Shown: positions 8,937-16,971 of the stretch, piece after piece
How the letters are laid out: every line of letters starts with the position of its first letter
Position numbering within the stretch: position 1 is the stretch's first letter
Assembly (NCBI GenBank): GCA_947499125.1
Contig: CANMMP010000002.1
Coordinates: 248,001-312,000 of the forward strand
Source: an uncultured Pontibacter sp.
Lineage (GTDB): Bacteria; Bacteroidota; Bacteroidia; Cytophagales; Hymenobacteraceae
Reading direction: 5' to 3'
DNA: 64,000 nt
Made by a program: the position numbers and the translations under genes
The notes under the pieces: model-generated
The model's input: only the letters and a program-made list of their open reading frames with translations
Told to the model about the DNA's origin: nothing
The model's database searches: none

Positions 8937-11663
8937 ATGACTTATATTCCGCTGGCAACTTACCGCTTGCAATTGTCTCCTAAACTTACTTTAAGCGAGA
9001 TAAAAGAGCTTATTCCTTACCTGGATGATCTGGGCATCAGTACCATATATGCAGCACCTTTTTTTACGGCCGCGCCAGGCAGCGAACACGGGTACGATGT
9101 GGTAGATCCACAGCAGCTTAATCCAGAAATAGGCTCCCAGAAAGAGCTGGAAGACATTGTAAAGGATTTACAGAAGTATAAAATGGGCTGGCTGCAGGAT
9201 ATAGTTCCGAACCACATGGCTTATCACCCAACCAATGTATGGTTGATGGATGTGCTGGAGAAAGGGCAGAAATCAGAGTTCTATACTTTCTTCGATATCG
9301 ACCTGAAGCACCCTGATTTTGATGGGAAAGTGATGGTGCCTTTTTTAGGCGAGCCCCTGGAAAGCGTACTCGAGCAACAGCAGCTAAAACTAACTTTTGA
9401 GGAGTCCGGATTTCAGATTGCCTACTTTGATAACAACTACCCGGCAAGTATAAACACCTATAGTTTCCTGCTCGAAAAGTTGGTGGACCAGGTAGACGGC
9501 ACAGACAAAAAAATACTGGAAGAAAAGCTTACACAACTGCAGCAAACTATAGCTTCCGATACACTTGATATTGCCCGCTGGCAGCAAACAAAACAAACCC
9601 TTTTTGAAAGTATAGCCCAGCACAAAAGTATAAAAGCGCACTTAGAGAAATTGCGGCAAACTATAAACGAAGACAGCACCCAACTAAAGGAACTGTTAGA
9701 TCTGCAGTTCTTTAAACTGAGCTTCTGGCAGGATACACAGGAGAAAATTAATTACCGCCGCTTTTTTACCGTCAACGACCTGATATGCCTGCGGATAGAG
9801 CAACCGGAAGTCTTCAGGAAATATCATCAGTATATAAACCAGTTGTGCAAACAGGGCTTGGTGCAGGGACTGCGCGTTGACCACGTTGATGGCCTTTTTG
9901 ACCCGGACGGTTATTTACAGCATCTTCGTGAAATGGTTGGTGAAGATGTATACCTGGTTGTAGAGAAGATTCTTGAAGGAGAGGAGCAATTACCTTCTTA
10001 CTGGCCTATACAGGGTAACAGCGGGTACGACTTTCTGGCGTGGGTTTGCAATGTATTTACCGACCCGGATGGAGAAGAAAAGCTGACACAGGTATACCAG
10101 CGTGTAGTGCCTAATGCCACAACCAACTACGAAAGCCTGGTTTTTGAGAAGAAACTGTTTATACTGGAGCACCGCATGCAGGGCGAACTACAAAACCTGT
10201 TACGGCTGTTGCACAACCTCGATATTGTACCAAACCCCGACGATAAGAACTGGCCCCATGCACTGGCTATGCTGCTGGCGTCGTTCCCGGTTTACAGGGT
10301 CTATGGCAACCGTTTTCCGCTACCCGACGAGGCAAACGAAGTAATTGACAAGGCCTTTGAACTTGCCCTCGAAAAAGCGCCCGAGCAAAAAGAACAGCTG
10401 GAATTGCTCCGCAAAGTATATCAACCGGACACTAACGAACCTGAGGCGCAGCTAAAAGACAAATTATACTTTGTGATGCGAAGCCAACAGTTTACGGGTC
10501 CGCTGGCAGCCAAAGGCGTGGAAGATACAACTTTCTACAACTATAACCGGCTGATATCGCTGAACGAAGTAGGCAACAGTCCCGAAATTTTTAACCTGAG
10601 CCCGGCGCGTTTTCATAAGCTGATGCAGCTAAGTTTGCAGCAGTTTCCGCACTCCATAAACGCCACAGCCACCCACGATACTAAGCGCGGCGAAGATGCC
10701 CGCATCCGGATAAATGTGCTGAGCGAACTGCCCGAGAAATGGGAACAAAATGTAGTGCACTGGATGGAGCTGGCAAAACAGCATTGTAAAACCGAAATGC
10801 CCCGCCGCAACGACTTGTACTTTATTTTCCAGGCGATGCTGGGTGTAATGCCTTTCGATGAAACGATAGATGATGAACTGATCGAGCGTTTCCAGGAATA
10901 TATTACCAAAGCCCTGCGCGAAACAAAGGCCCGCACCAACTGGACCAACCCGAACGAAGCCTACGAAAATGCAACCAAAGAATTGACTGCCAACCTGCTC
11001 CGAAGCGACGATTTTAAGCAAGCCTTCCTGCCATTTTTCCGGGAGCTGGCGCATTATGGTTGGCTTTATAGTTTAAGCCAGTTAATGTTAAAACTTACCT
11101 GCCCGGGCGTGCCAGATGTATACCAGGGTTGCGAACTGTGGGATCTGAGCCTGGTAGACCCCGACAACCGCCGGAAAGTAGATTATAGTTTGCGCCAAAC
11201 ATACCTGCATGAGCTGCAGCAACAAGACGAAAAGGATACTATAAAGCTACAGCAGCAGATACTACAGGACCCGGCATCAGGCAAAGTAAAATTATACCTG
11301 CTCTGGAAAATTTTGAATGCCCGCAAAGCCAACCGTGAACTTTTCGATTTCGGGAGTTATGTGCCATTGCAGCTGGCTGGCAAGTATAAAAACCATGTTC
11401 TGGCCTTTGGCCGAAAGTATAAAAACCAATGGTGTGTAGTAGTTGTGCCGCGCCTGCTCGTGAAGTTAACTTCTGAAAAACAGTTGCCTCTTGGCCCCCA
11501 TGTTTGGCAGGACACTGAAATTATACTTCCGGATGGTGCGCCAAAACAGTGGCAGCATATACTTACAAACCAACCTGTAACAGCCGGCCAGGGCTTAGGT
11601 GTAGCAACTATTTTGCAGCATTTCCCTGTGGCTTTACTAATCTCTGATAACTATGATGTTTGA
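8937..11663 (+). CDS. treY: Malto-oligosyltrehalose synthase
   Basis: 908 residues, longer than many TreY proteins because of helical insertions. Converts the reducing-end alpha-1,4 bond of maltooligosaccharides to the alpha,alpha-1,1 bond of trehalose. N-terminal signature IPLATYRLQL and EHGYDVVDP (50-58). Nucleophile Asp315 in GLRVDHVDGL, acid/base Glu343 in VVEKILEGEE, and the third acid in ATHDTKRGEDAR. Works directly before TreZ in the TreYZ route. The gene overlaps malQ by 11 bases, so translation is probably coupled. Confidence 0.95.
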   Translation: MTYIPLATYRLQLSPKLTLSEIKELIPYLDDLGISTIYAAPFFTAAPGSEHGYDVVDPQQLNPEIGSQKELEDIVKDLQKYKMGWLQDIVPNHMAYHPTNVWLMDVLEKGQKSEFYTFFDIDLKHPDFDGKVMVPFLGEPLESVLEQQQLKLTFEESGFQIAYFDNNYPASINTYSFLLEKLVDQVDGTDKKILEEKLTQLQQTIASDTLDIARWQQTKQTLFESIAQHKSIKAHLEKLRQTINEDSTQLKELLDLQFFKLSFWQDTQEKINYRRFFTVNDLICLRIEQPEVFRKYHQYINQLCKQGLVQGLRVDHVDGLFDPDGYLQHLREMVGEDVYLVVEKILEGEEQLPSYWPIQGNSGYDFLAWVCNVFTDPDGEEKLTQVYQRVVPNATTNYESLVFEKKLFILEHRMQGELQNLLRLLHNLDIVPNPDDKNWPHALAMLLASFPVYRVYGNRFPLPDEANEVIDKAFELALEKAPEQKEQLELLRKVYQPDTNEPEAQLKDKLYFVMRSQQFTGPLAAKGVEDTTFYNYNRLISLNEVGNSPEIFNLSPARFHKLMQLSLQQFPHSINATATHDTKRGEDARIRINVLSELPEKWEQNVVHWMELAKQHCKTEMPRRNDLYFIFQAMLGVMPFDETIDDELIERFQEYITKALRETKARTNWTNPNEAYENATKELTANLLRSDDFKQAFLPFFRELAHYGWLYSLSQLMLKLTCPGVPDVYQGCELWDLSLVDPDNRRKVDYSLRQTYLHELQQQDEKDTIKLQQQILQDPASGKVKLYLLWKILNARKANRELFDFGSYVPLQLAGKYKNHVLAFGRKYKNQWCVVVVPRLLVKLTSEKQLPLGPHVWQDTEIILPDGAPKQWQHILTNQPVTAGQGLGVATILQHFPVALLISDNYDV

Positions 11664-13167
11664 TAAAAGAAGCAGCGGTGTATTGCTGCACATCACCTCC
11701 TTACCATCTAAGTACGGCATCGGCGACCTGGGCCCGGAGGCGTATAATTTTGCAGATAAACTGGTAGCAGCCGGGCAACGCTTCTGGCAGATATTGCCCT
11801 TAAACCCGACCGACCTGGGCTATGGCAACTCGCCATACAGCAGCCATTCCGCATTCGCCGGTAACCCTTTGCTTATTAGCCCGGAGTTATTGGTGCAGGA
11901 TGGCCTGTTAGAGAAAAAGGATCTGAAAACCGATAGCAATTTCGCTCCCGATAAAGTAAACTATAATGCTGTTGTGCAGCATCGGCTTAAAATCTGGCAA
12001 CAAGTATGGCTGAACTATAAAAACAGCTGTCCCCCAACTATAAAACAGGAGTTCAAGAACTTTAAAAACCAGAACCAGAATTGGCTACCAGAGTTTGCCT
12101 TGTTTGTAGCCTTAAAAGAGCATTTTGAGAAAGTTGGTTGGGTAAGCTGGCCCGATGAGCTAAAGCACAGGCAACCGGAGGCCCTCGAAGAATATACCGA
12201 GAAGCTTAAAGACACGATAGAGAAGGAAAAACTACTTCAGTTCCTGTTTTACCGCCAGTGGCAGGCCTTGAAGGATTATTGTAACCAGCGTAAGCTATAC
12301 TTTATAGGCGACATGCCTTTTTATGTGAGCCACGATAGTGCGGATGTGTGGGCCAACCAATTATACTTTAAGCTGGATAAAAAAGGCATGCCAACAGCCG
12401 TATCAGGAGTGCCACCCGATTATTTTAGCGAAACCGGGCAATTGTGGGGCACACCGGTATTTAACTGGAGTGAGTTGCAGAAAAACCATTTCGATTGGTG
12501 GCTGCGCCGCGTAAGCCATAACCTCCGGCTGTTCGACCTGCTACGCTTAGATCATTTCAGAGCATTTTCAGCTTATTGGGAGGTGCCTGCAGGCGATAAA
12601 ACAGCTATAAACGGTACCTGGCAACCAACCCCCGGAGCTAAGTTCTTAAAACTGGTGCAGGATACTCATCCCGAAATGCCAATTATTGCCGAAGACTTAG
12701 GTGAGATAGACGACCCGGTGCGTGAGCTTCAAAAGCAATTTAGTTTACCAGGCATGCTGGTGCTGCTATTTGCATTTGGTGAAGATCTGCCACACTCTAT
12801 CTACGCGCCACATAATCATTACCAACGTGCTATAGTTTACACCGGTACCCACGACAACAGCACCGTGCGCGGCTGGTACGAAAAAGACGCATCAGCAGGG
12901 GATAAAAAGCGACTGGAGCAATACAGCAACTATAAATTGACAAAGGAGAATGCCCATGAAGCTATGGCGATATTGGCTCTTGGTTCGGTTGCGAAGCTGG
13001 CTGTTTTGCCGGTGCAGGATATAATCGGCTTAGGCTCCAAAGCGACCATGAACAAACCGTCCACAGCCAGTGGCAACTGGGAGTGGCGCCTGCTCAAAAA
13101 CCAGTTTACAGCAGCTAATGTTAAATGGCTGAAGCAAAAGACGGAGATATACGGAAGAGGGCAGTAG
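11653..13167 (+). CDS. malQ: 4-alpha-glucanotransferase (amylomaltase)
   Basis: 504 residues, the standard length for bacterial GH77. Disproportionates maltooligosaccharides, making chains of a length suited to TreY and recycling maltose. N-terminal RSSGVLLHITSLPS; nucleophile Asp300 in LLRLDHFRAF, acid/base Glu347 in IIAEDLG, and Asp401 in GTHDNST. The start is ATGATG at 11653, overlapping the treY stop. Last gene of the treZ operon; a repeat-rich gap follows. Confidence 0.96.
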   Translation: MMFDKRSSGVLLHITSLPSKYGIGDLGPEAYNFADKLVAAGQRFWQILPLNPTDLGYGNSPYSSHSAFAGNPLLISPELLVQDGLLEKKDLKTDSNFAPDKVNYNAVVQHRLKIWQQVWLNYKNSCPPTIKQEFKNFKNQNQNWLPEFALFVALKEHFEKVGWVSWPDELKHRQPEALEEYTEKLKDTIEKEKLLQFLFYRQWQALKDYCNQRKLYFIGDMPFYVSHDSADVWANQLYFKLDKKGMPTAVSGVPPDYFSETGQLWGTPVFNWSELQKNHFDWWLRRVSHNLRLFDLLRLDHFRAFSAYWEVPAGDKTAINGTWQPTPGAKFLKLVQDTHPEMPIIAEDLGEIDDPVRELQKQFSLPGMLVLLFAFGEDLPHSIYAPHNHYQRAIVYTGTHDNSTVRGWYEKDASAGDKKRLEQYSNYKLTKENAHEAMAILALGSVAKLAVLPVQDIIGLGSKATMNKPSTASGNWEWRLLKNQFTAANVKWLKQKTEIYGRGQ

Positions 13168-13206
13168 CTATAGGTTTGTAGGCGGGGTTTACAAAGGCTT
13201 TAAGAT

Positions 13207-13243
13207 GATTAACCCACCCCTGCCCCTCCGAGGAGGGGGATTC
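13207..13243 (+). repeat. G/C-rich palindromic repeat, type A copy 1
   Basis: Unit with ACCCACCCC followed by a CCCCTCC-GAGGAGGGG hairpin core. It is nearly the exact reverse complement of the copy at 13703-13737, and a third copy is at 55553. The unit resembles dispersed hairpin repeats of many Bacteroidota genomes. Confidence 0.85.
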
Positions 13244-13285
13244 CTGTTGTTGCTTTAGTTGGAGCTATATTTCTATAGGTCACGG

Positions 13286-13320
13286 TTGTCATCCCCCTAC
13301 CCCCTTCGAAGGGGGACTTT
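13286..13320 (+). repeat. G/C-rich palindromic repeat, type B copy 1
   Basis: Unit TCATCCCCCTACCCCC followed by TTCGAAGGGGGACTTT, with a CCCCCTTC-GAAGGGGG core. It is the inverted partner of 13625-13657. The pair lies inside the type A pair. Confidence 0.85.
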
Positions 13321-13409
13321 ACTGCTATTTCAGGTTTGCTAATTAAAGACCTAAAATAACAGTTAAAGAACAGAGAAGTAGCGGTATGGCTACGCATGAG
13401 AAATTGTAG

Positions 13410-13429
13410 AGACGCAATACTTTGCGTCT
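13410..13429. repeat. AGACGCAA hairpin
   Basis: AGACGCAA and TTGCGTCT form a perfect 8-bp stem around a TACT loop. The unit resembles a widespread small repeat (GTAGAGACGC...GCGTCTC) found between genes. It has no U-tract, so it is not a convincing terminator. Confidence 0.6.
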
Positions 13430-13624
13430 TGTTTCCAGTTGTAAGATCGCTGACTATAAGATGATAATTTTATGTGATAGAGTATTTATAGTCTATCTAA
13501 GTAGCAACTGGCATCTAAACGAATAATATATCAAAAACAATCTTAAGTATATCTTAAATAGATTTCTCACTGTGTTCGAAATGACAACAATAAAATTATA
13601 ATTAGTGAAACAGAAAGAGTAGGG

Positions 13625-13657
13625 AAGTCCCCCTTTGAAGGGGGTAGGGGAATGACA
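13625..13657 (-). repeat. G/C-rich palindromic repeat, type B copy 2 (inverted)
   Basis: AAGTCCCCCTTTGAAGGGGG then TAGGGGAATGACA. Reverse complement of the copy at 13286-13320 with a few mismatches. Confidence 0.85.
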
Positions 13658-13702
13658 AACAGTACCTATAAAACTATAACTATAAAATACACCATCAGCC
13701 AA

Positions 13703-13737
13703 AATTCCCCTCCTCGGAGGGGTAGGGGTGGGTTAAT
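13703..13737 (-). repeat. G/C-rich palindromic repeat, type A copy 2 (inverted)
   Basis: AATTCCCCTCCTCGGAGGGG then TAGGGGTGGGTTAAT. Reverse complement of the copy at 13207-13243 with very few mismatches, closing the nested structure about 100 bases before xseA. Confidence 0.85.
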
Positions 13738-13892
13738 TACCACATAGCTAAAATTAAATTTTTAGAGGTTAATTCTGCATCTACCGAAATCAATTTGTAA
13801 TTTGCTGTTAAACTTGTGTGTGAAAGAATTTATAGCGGATGTCCCAGTTTTATTTCCGGCAAACTATTGTAAGTGAGGAGCTACAGGCACCA

Positions 13893-15404
13893 ATGTCGTT
13901 GTTTGAGCTGCACCAGCAGATCCGCGACGAACTGGAGCTGGCTTTCCCGGATAGTTACTGGGTGGTAGCCGAAATTTCACAAATATCACCGGACAAGCGC
14001 AGCGGCCATTGTTATGTAACGTTGGTTGATAAAGGCGCTGATACCCGGCAGGTAGTTGCCCAGGCACGCGCTACCATCTGGAGTGCACGCTTTAAAATGC
14101 TGAGCCAGCACTTCGAGAGCAAAACAGGCCAGCCCCTTAAAGCAGGTTTAAAGATATTGTTCCAGGCCAATGTGCGCTTTCATGAGCAGTATGGCCTGAG
14201 CCTCGATATCCAGAACATCGACCCGAACTATACGATAGGCGACCTTGCCCGGCAACGGCAGGAAACCCTGAAGCGCCTGGAGACAGAGGGGCTGCTAACC
14301 TCCAACAAAGAACTTGAGCTAACGGATGTGCCACAACGCCTGGCTGTTATTTCGTCGGCGACGGCGGCAGGTTACCAGGATTTTATACATCAGTTGCATC
14401 ACAATTCGTACGGTTATACTTTCCATACTTCGCTTTTTCCGGCTATAGTGCAGGGCAACGAGGCACCTGCTTCAGTTACCAAAGCCATGCGCCTGATCGC
14501 AAAGTATAAAGACCGTTTTGATGCGATCGTGATGATAAGGGGAGGAGGGTCTCAGACTGACCTGAGTTGTTTTGATGATTATAGTATAGCTGCCGCCATA
14601 GGTAAAGCGCCGCTGCCCGTACTTACAGGTATAGGTCACGAACGCGACGAAAGTATAGCTGACCTGGTAGCACATACCCGGCTTAAAACACCTACAGCCG
14701 TTGCCAATTACCTGATAGACCGTTTCAGGAGTGCCGAGGAGCGTGCTGAGGATCTGTATGCTAGTATAAGGATGTTTACAGCCCAGCAACTTAACCTGAC
14801 TGACGACAAGCTGGACCATTTGCGGCTTAGATTATCAAACCTGACAAAAGGCTTTCTGGCAACCGGCCGCGAGCAACTGGAAACGTTGTCGCGTGGTATT
14901 CTGGTTAAGCCCAAAGCTTATCTGGATAGCCAGAAGTATAACATCAGCTGCCTGGAGCGTGATATGCAGGCAACAACAAAAGACCACATGCACGAGCAGG
15001 AAAAGCAGCTAAGCGAACTGGCCGTGTGCGTAGAAGGCAAAGCACAACGCTACCTGCACATGAAAGAGCACGAGTTAAACCACCTGACCCATTGCGTAGA
15101 AACGGAAGTAAGGGAAAGTATAAAACAAACCGAGATAAGGTTCGCGAAGCAGAGCGATAAGCTAACTTTTGCCACCTCGCGCAAAATGCAGACTGAACAG
15201 CACCGCCTTAGTCTGATTGAAGCCAGCATACAGGCCAATAACCCCGAACGGCTTTTGCTGCGAGGTTATACCTTAACACTGGTTAACGGCAAGATAATTA
15301 AAAGTATAAAACAGGTACAGGACGGCGATGTGGTAGAAACACGCATGCAGGACGGTACCATCCACAGTTTAGTTGTAAATAAAGACACCCATGACACCCC
15401 ATAA
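13893..15404 (+). CDS. xseA: Exodeoxyribonuclease VII large subunit
   Basis: 503 residues from ATG 13893; an in-frame ATG at 13839 would add 18 residues that do not resemble the family, so the start beginning MSLFELHQQIR is preferred. An N-terminal OB fold (about 5-110, WVVAEISQIS and SGHCYVTLVD) binds single-stranded DNA. The catalytic region follows, with IMIRGGGSQTDLSCFDDY and TGIGHERDESIADLVAHTR. A long coiled-coil region leads to a short C-terminal domain (GYTLTLVNGKII). With XseB it degrades single-stranded DNA to oligonucleotides. Overlaps xseB by 14 bases. Confidence 0.95.
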   Translation: MSLFELHQQIRDELELAFPDSYWVVAEISQISPDKRSGHCYVTLVDKGADTRQVVAQARATIWSARFKMLSQHFESKTGQPLKAGLKILFQANVRFHEQYGLSLDIQNIDPNYTIGDLARQRQETLKRLETEGLLTSNKELELTDVPQRLAVISSATAAGYQDFIHQLHHNSYGYTFHTSLFPAIVQGNEAPASVTKAMRLIAKYKDRFDAIVMIRGGGSQTDLSCFDDYSIAAAIGKAPLPVLTGIGHERDESIADLVAHTRLKTPTAVANYLIDRFRSAEERAEDLYASIRMFTAQQLNLTDDKLDHLRLRLSNLTKGFLATGREQLETLSRGILVKPKAYLDSQKYNISCLERDMQATTKDHMHEQEKQLSELAVCVEGKAQRYLHMKEHELNHLTHCVETEVRESIKQTEIRFAKQSDKLTFATSRKMQTEQHRLSLIEASIQANNPERLLLRGYTLTLVNGKIIKSIKQVQDGDVVETRMQDGTIHSLVVNKDTHDTP

Positions 15405-15666
15405 AGACATCAGCAACATGACTTACCGCGAAGCTACGCAGGAGTTGGAAGAGATTTTGAGAGCCATTGAGAACGATGCCGTAGACGTGGACGAACTTAC
15501 CCAGAAAGTGCAACGCTCGTCGCAGTTGATAAAGCTGTGCAAGGACAAGCTGCGCGCCGCCGAAAAAGCCATAGACCAGGTATTTAACGAAGAGAACTGC
15601 GAAGAACCTCAATCAACTAAGAAGGCTGATAACAAGTCGGATAACCCGGGTTTGTTTGCGCAGTAA
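15391..15666 (+). CDS. xseB: Exodeoxyribonuclease VII small subunit
   Basis: 91 residues, slightly longer than the usual 70-85. Two-helix protein with the family core TYREATQELEEILRAIEN and VDVDELTQKVQRSSQLIKLC. Forms the exonuclease VII complex with XseA, whose gene overlaps its start by 14 bases. An internal ATG at 15418 (MTYREAT) is an alternative start closer to the conserved region. Confidence 0.92.
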   Translation: MTPHKDISNMTYREATQELEEILRAIENDAVDVDELTQKVQRSSQLIKLCKDKLRAAEKAIDQVFNEENCEEPQSTKKADNKSDNPGLFAQ

Positions 15667-15722
15667 GTTGGCTGGGGTTTGAAAGTAAACCACGGTGAAA
15701 AATGATTTGGTAAAACAAGGCC

Positions 15723-15746
15723 ATTGTTGGTGTTTTCACCAACAAT
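15723..15746. repeat. 24-bp palindromic repeat, single copy
   Basis: ATTGTTGGTG, loop TTTT, CACCAACAAT: a perfect 10-bp stem. Same family as the inverted pair at 27486-27560 and the diverged pair at 63357-63568. It lies in the gap after xseB and has no U-tract. Confidence 0.8.
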
Positions 15747-15790
15747 CAACATTGAAGCAAACTGTTTGATTGAAAGATGTAATAAAATTC

Positions 15791-16150
15791 ATGAAGAATG
15801 CTGTAGAAAAAACATTTATAGTCATGCTCCTCTTTTTTGCTTCGATTGGTGTAGGAGCCTCTATTATTGCCATTAGAGAGTTCTATTTTGAGAGCAAGTA
15901 TAGCCAACTCTACATAAATAATTGTCCAAAAGTAGAAGTAGGAATGACACTTGAAGAAGCTAAGGTTATTATGGGAGGGAAGAATTACATGAAAAATGAA
16001 AAATCATATATTTATTGGACATCATTTGAAAAAGGGAAACCGAGAAGCTTCACTATAGATTATCCAACAAGCAGTTCTTCATATCATACAGTAATACACT
16101 ATGATTCTAAAACTGGTTTAGTTACGGAAGTAGAATGCTCTGGATTTTAA
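15791..16150 (+). CDS. Small membrane-anchored protein with BamE/SmpA-like motif
   Basis: 119 residues from ATG 15791; a TTG at 15770 would add seven residues but is less likely. One N-terminal membrane segment (TFIVMLLFFASIGVGASIIA) anchors a small extracytoplasmic domain. CPKVEVGMTLEEAKVIMG resembles the GMT-x-EV start of SmpA/OmlA (BamE-like) domains, often found in small envelope proteins. It has lower GC and more lysine and serine than its neighbours, which may indicate recent acquisition. Function unknown; the fold is inferred from one motif. Confidence 0.6.
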   Translation: MKNAVEKTFIVMLLFFASIGVGASIIAIREFYFESKYSQLYINNCPKVEVGMTLEEAKVIMGGKNYMKNEKSYIYWTSFEKGKPRSFTIDYPTSSSSYHTVIHYDSKTGLVTEVECSGF

Positions 16151-16389
16151 ATCAACTAATGCTGCGATTTAATTATTATAAAAATAGAACAATAAACATT
16201 GCAGCAGACCACTACTTGCTATTAAAAACACAAAGAACAAGGACAGCAGGAGTCAAATATAATTAACTGTGATATCAAAATAAAAACCATCCTCTCTAGA
16301 TATTAAAAGCACCAAAACCCTGCTGAAAGGTGGTTTACATACTCAAACCGATAGCACACTATTAAACACCCGCTTTCTTAAAGTATAAA

Positions 16390-16917
16390 ATGAGGAACTA
16401 CAGCCTTTTTATAGTTTGCGCACTGCTACTAAGTTGCGGAGAGCAGCAACAGGGAAATAACACCGAAGCCCCTGCTGAAATAGCTGAATCACAACCAACT
16501 ATAACAGATAGCACAGTTGCTGAAAGTATAACTCCCAAACCGAAACAAAGCTGGCTAACACCAGATTACCTGACGGCCGATTTTAATGGCGATGGCTATT
16601 CCGATACGGCTACTGCTGTAGTAATTAACAATAAAAAAGGCATCCTGGTAAAGCATGGCAACACCGGCGAAGAGTTCCTGATCGGGGCAGGTATAAACTT
16701 CGGGCAGGGCGGCGATAATTTTGATTGGGTAAATAACTGGAAACTGGTAACCGACAAAACCACATACGAAGTTACCTTTGACGAAGACGGCGAAGTAGAG
16801 GGCAGCAGAGAAGTACGGCTAAGGAACCCGGCTTTCTATATCGGTAGCCGCGAGGAGGGAGGCGCTACCATTGCCTGGCGAGCCTGGAAGTATACCTGGA
16901 TACACCAGGCAGATTAA
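16390..16917 (+). CDS. Hypothetical lipoprotein with FG-GAP-like motif
   Basis: 175 residues. Signal peptide with lipobox LLLSC (Cys16), then a low-complexity linker rich in Glu, Thr and Pro up to about residue 55. The C-terminal domain begins with DFNGDGYSDTATAVV, a calcium-loop pattern typical of FG-GAP/VCBS-like repeats, here only once. Probably surface- or periplasm-exposed. A strong bidirectional terminator follows directly. Function unknown. Confidence 0.7.
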   Translation: MRNYSLFIVCALLLSCGEQQQGNNTEAPAEIAESQPTITDSTVAESITPKPKQSWLTPDYLTADFNGDGYSDTATAVVINNKKGILVKHGNTGEEFLIGAGINFGQGGDNFDWVNNWKLVTDKTTYEVTFDEDGEVEGSREVRLRNPAFYIGSREEGGATIAWRAWKYTWIHQAD

Positions 16918-16931
16918 ACTATACTTAAAAC

Positions 16932-16968
16932 AAAGATCCCGGTAACTATTGCAGCTACCGGGATCTTT
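16932..16968. terminator. Bidirectional terminator between lipoprotein gene and ppk1
   Basis: AAAGATCCCGGTA pairs perfectly with TACCGGGATCTTT (13 bp) around an 11-base loop, with A and T runs on both sides. It serves two convergent genes. Confidence 0.88.
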
Positions 16969-16971
16969 TAT

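Larger units (their letters stand above)
13168..13838. other. Non-coding repeat island between malQ and xseA
   Basis: About 670 bases with no credible gene; the two short open frames inside are formed by repeat sequence. It contains two G/C-rich repeat types arranged as a nested inverted pair (outer arms near 13207 and 13703, inner arms near 13286 and 13625) and one AGACGCAA hairpin near 13410. The AT-rich centre shows nothing else I can name. The xseA promoter should lie at the right end; no exact TAnnTTTG was found. Confidence 0.8.

Noticed and set aside
13207-13737. Possible CRISPR array or insertion sequence from the repeated G/C-rich units
   Set aside because: Units are in inverted, not direct, orientation with unequal spacing, and no transposase or cas gene is nearby.
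15770-15790. TTG start giving seven extra residues to the small membrane protein
   Set aside because: ATG at 15791 places a typical short basic N-terminus before the membrane segment.
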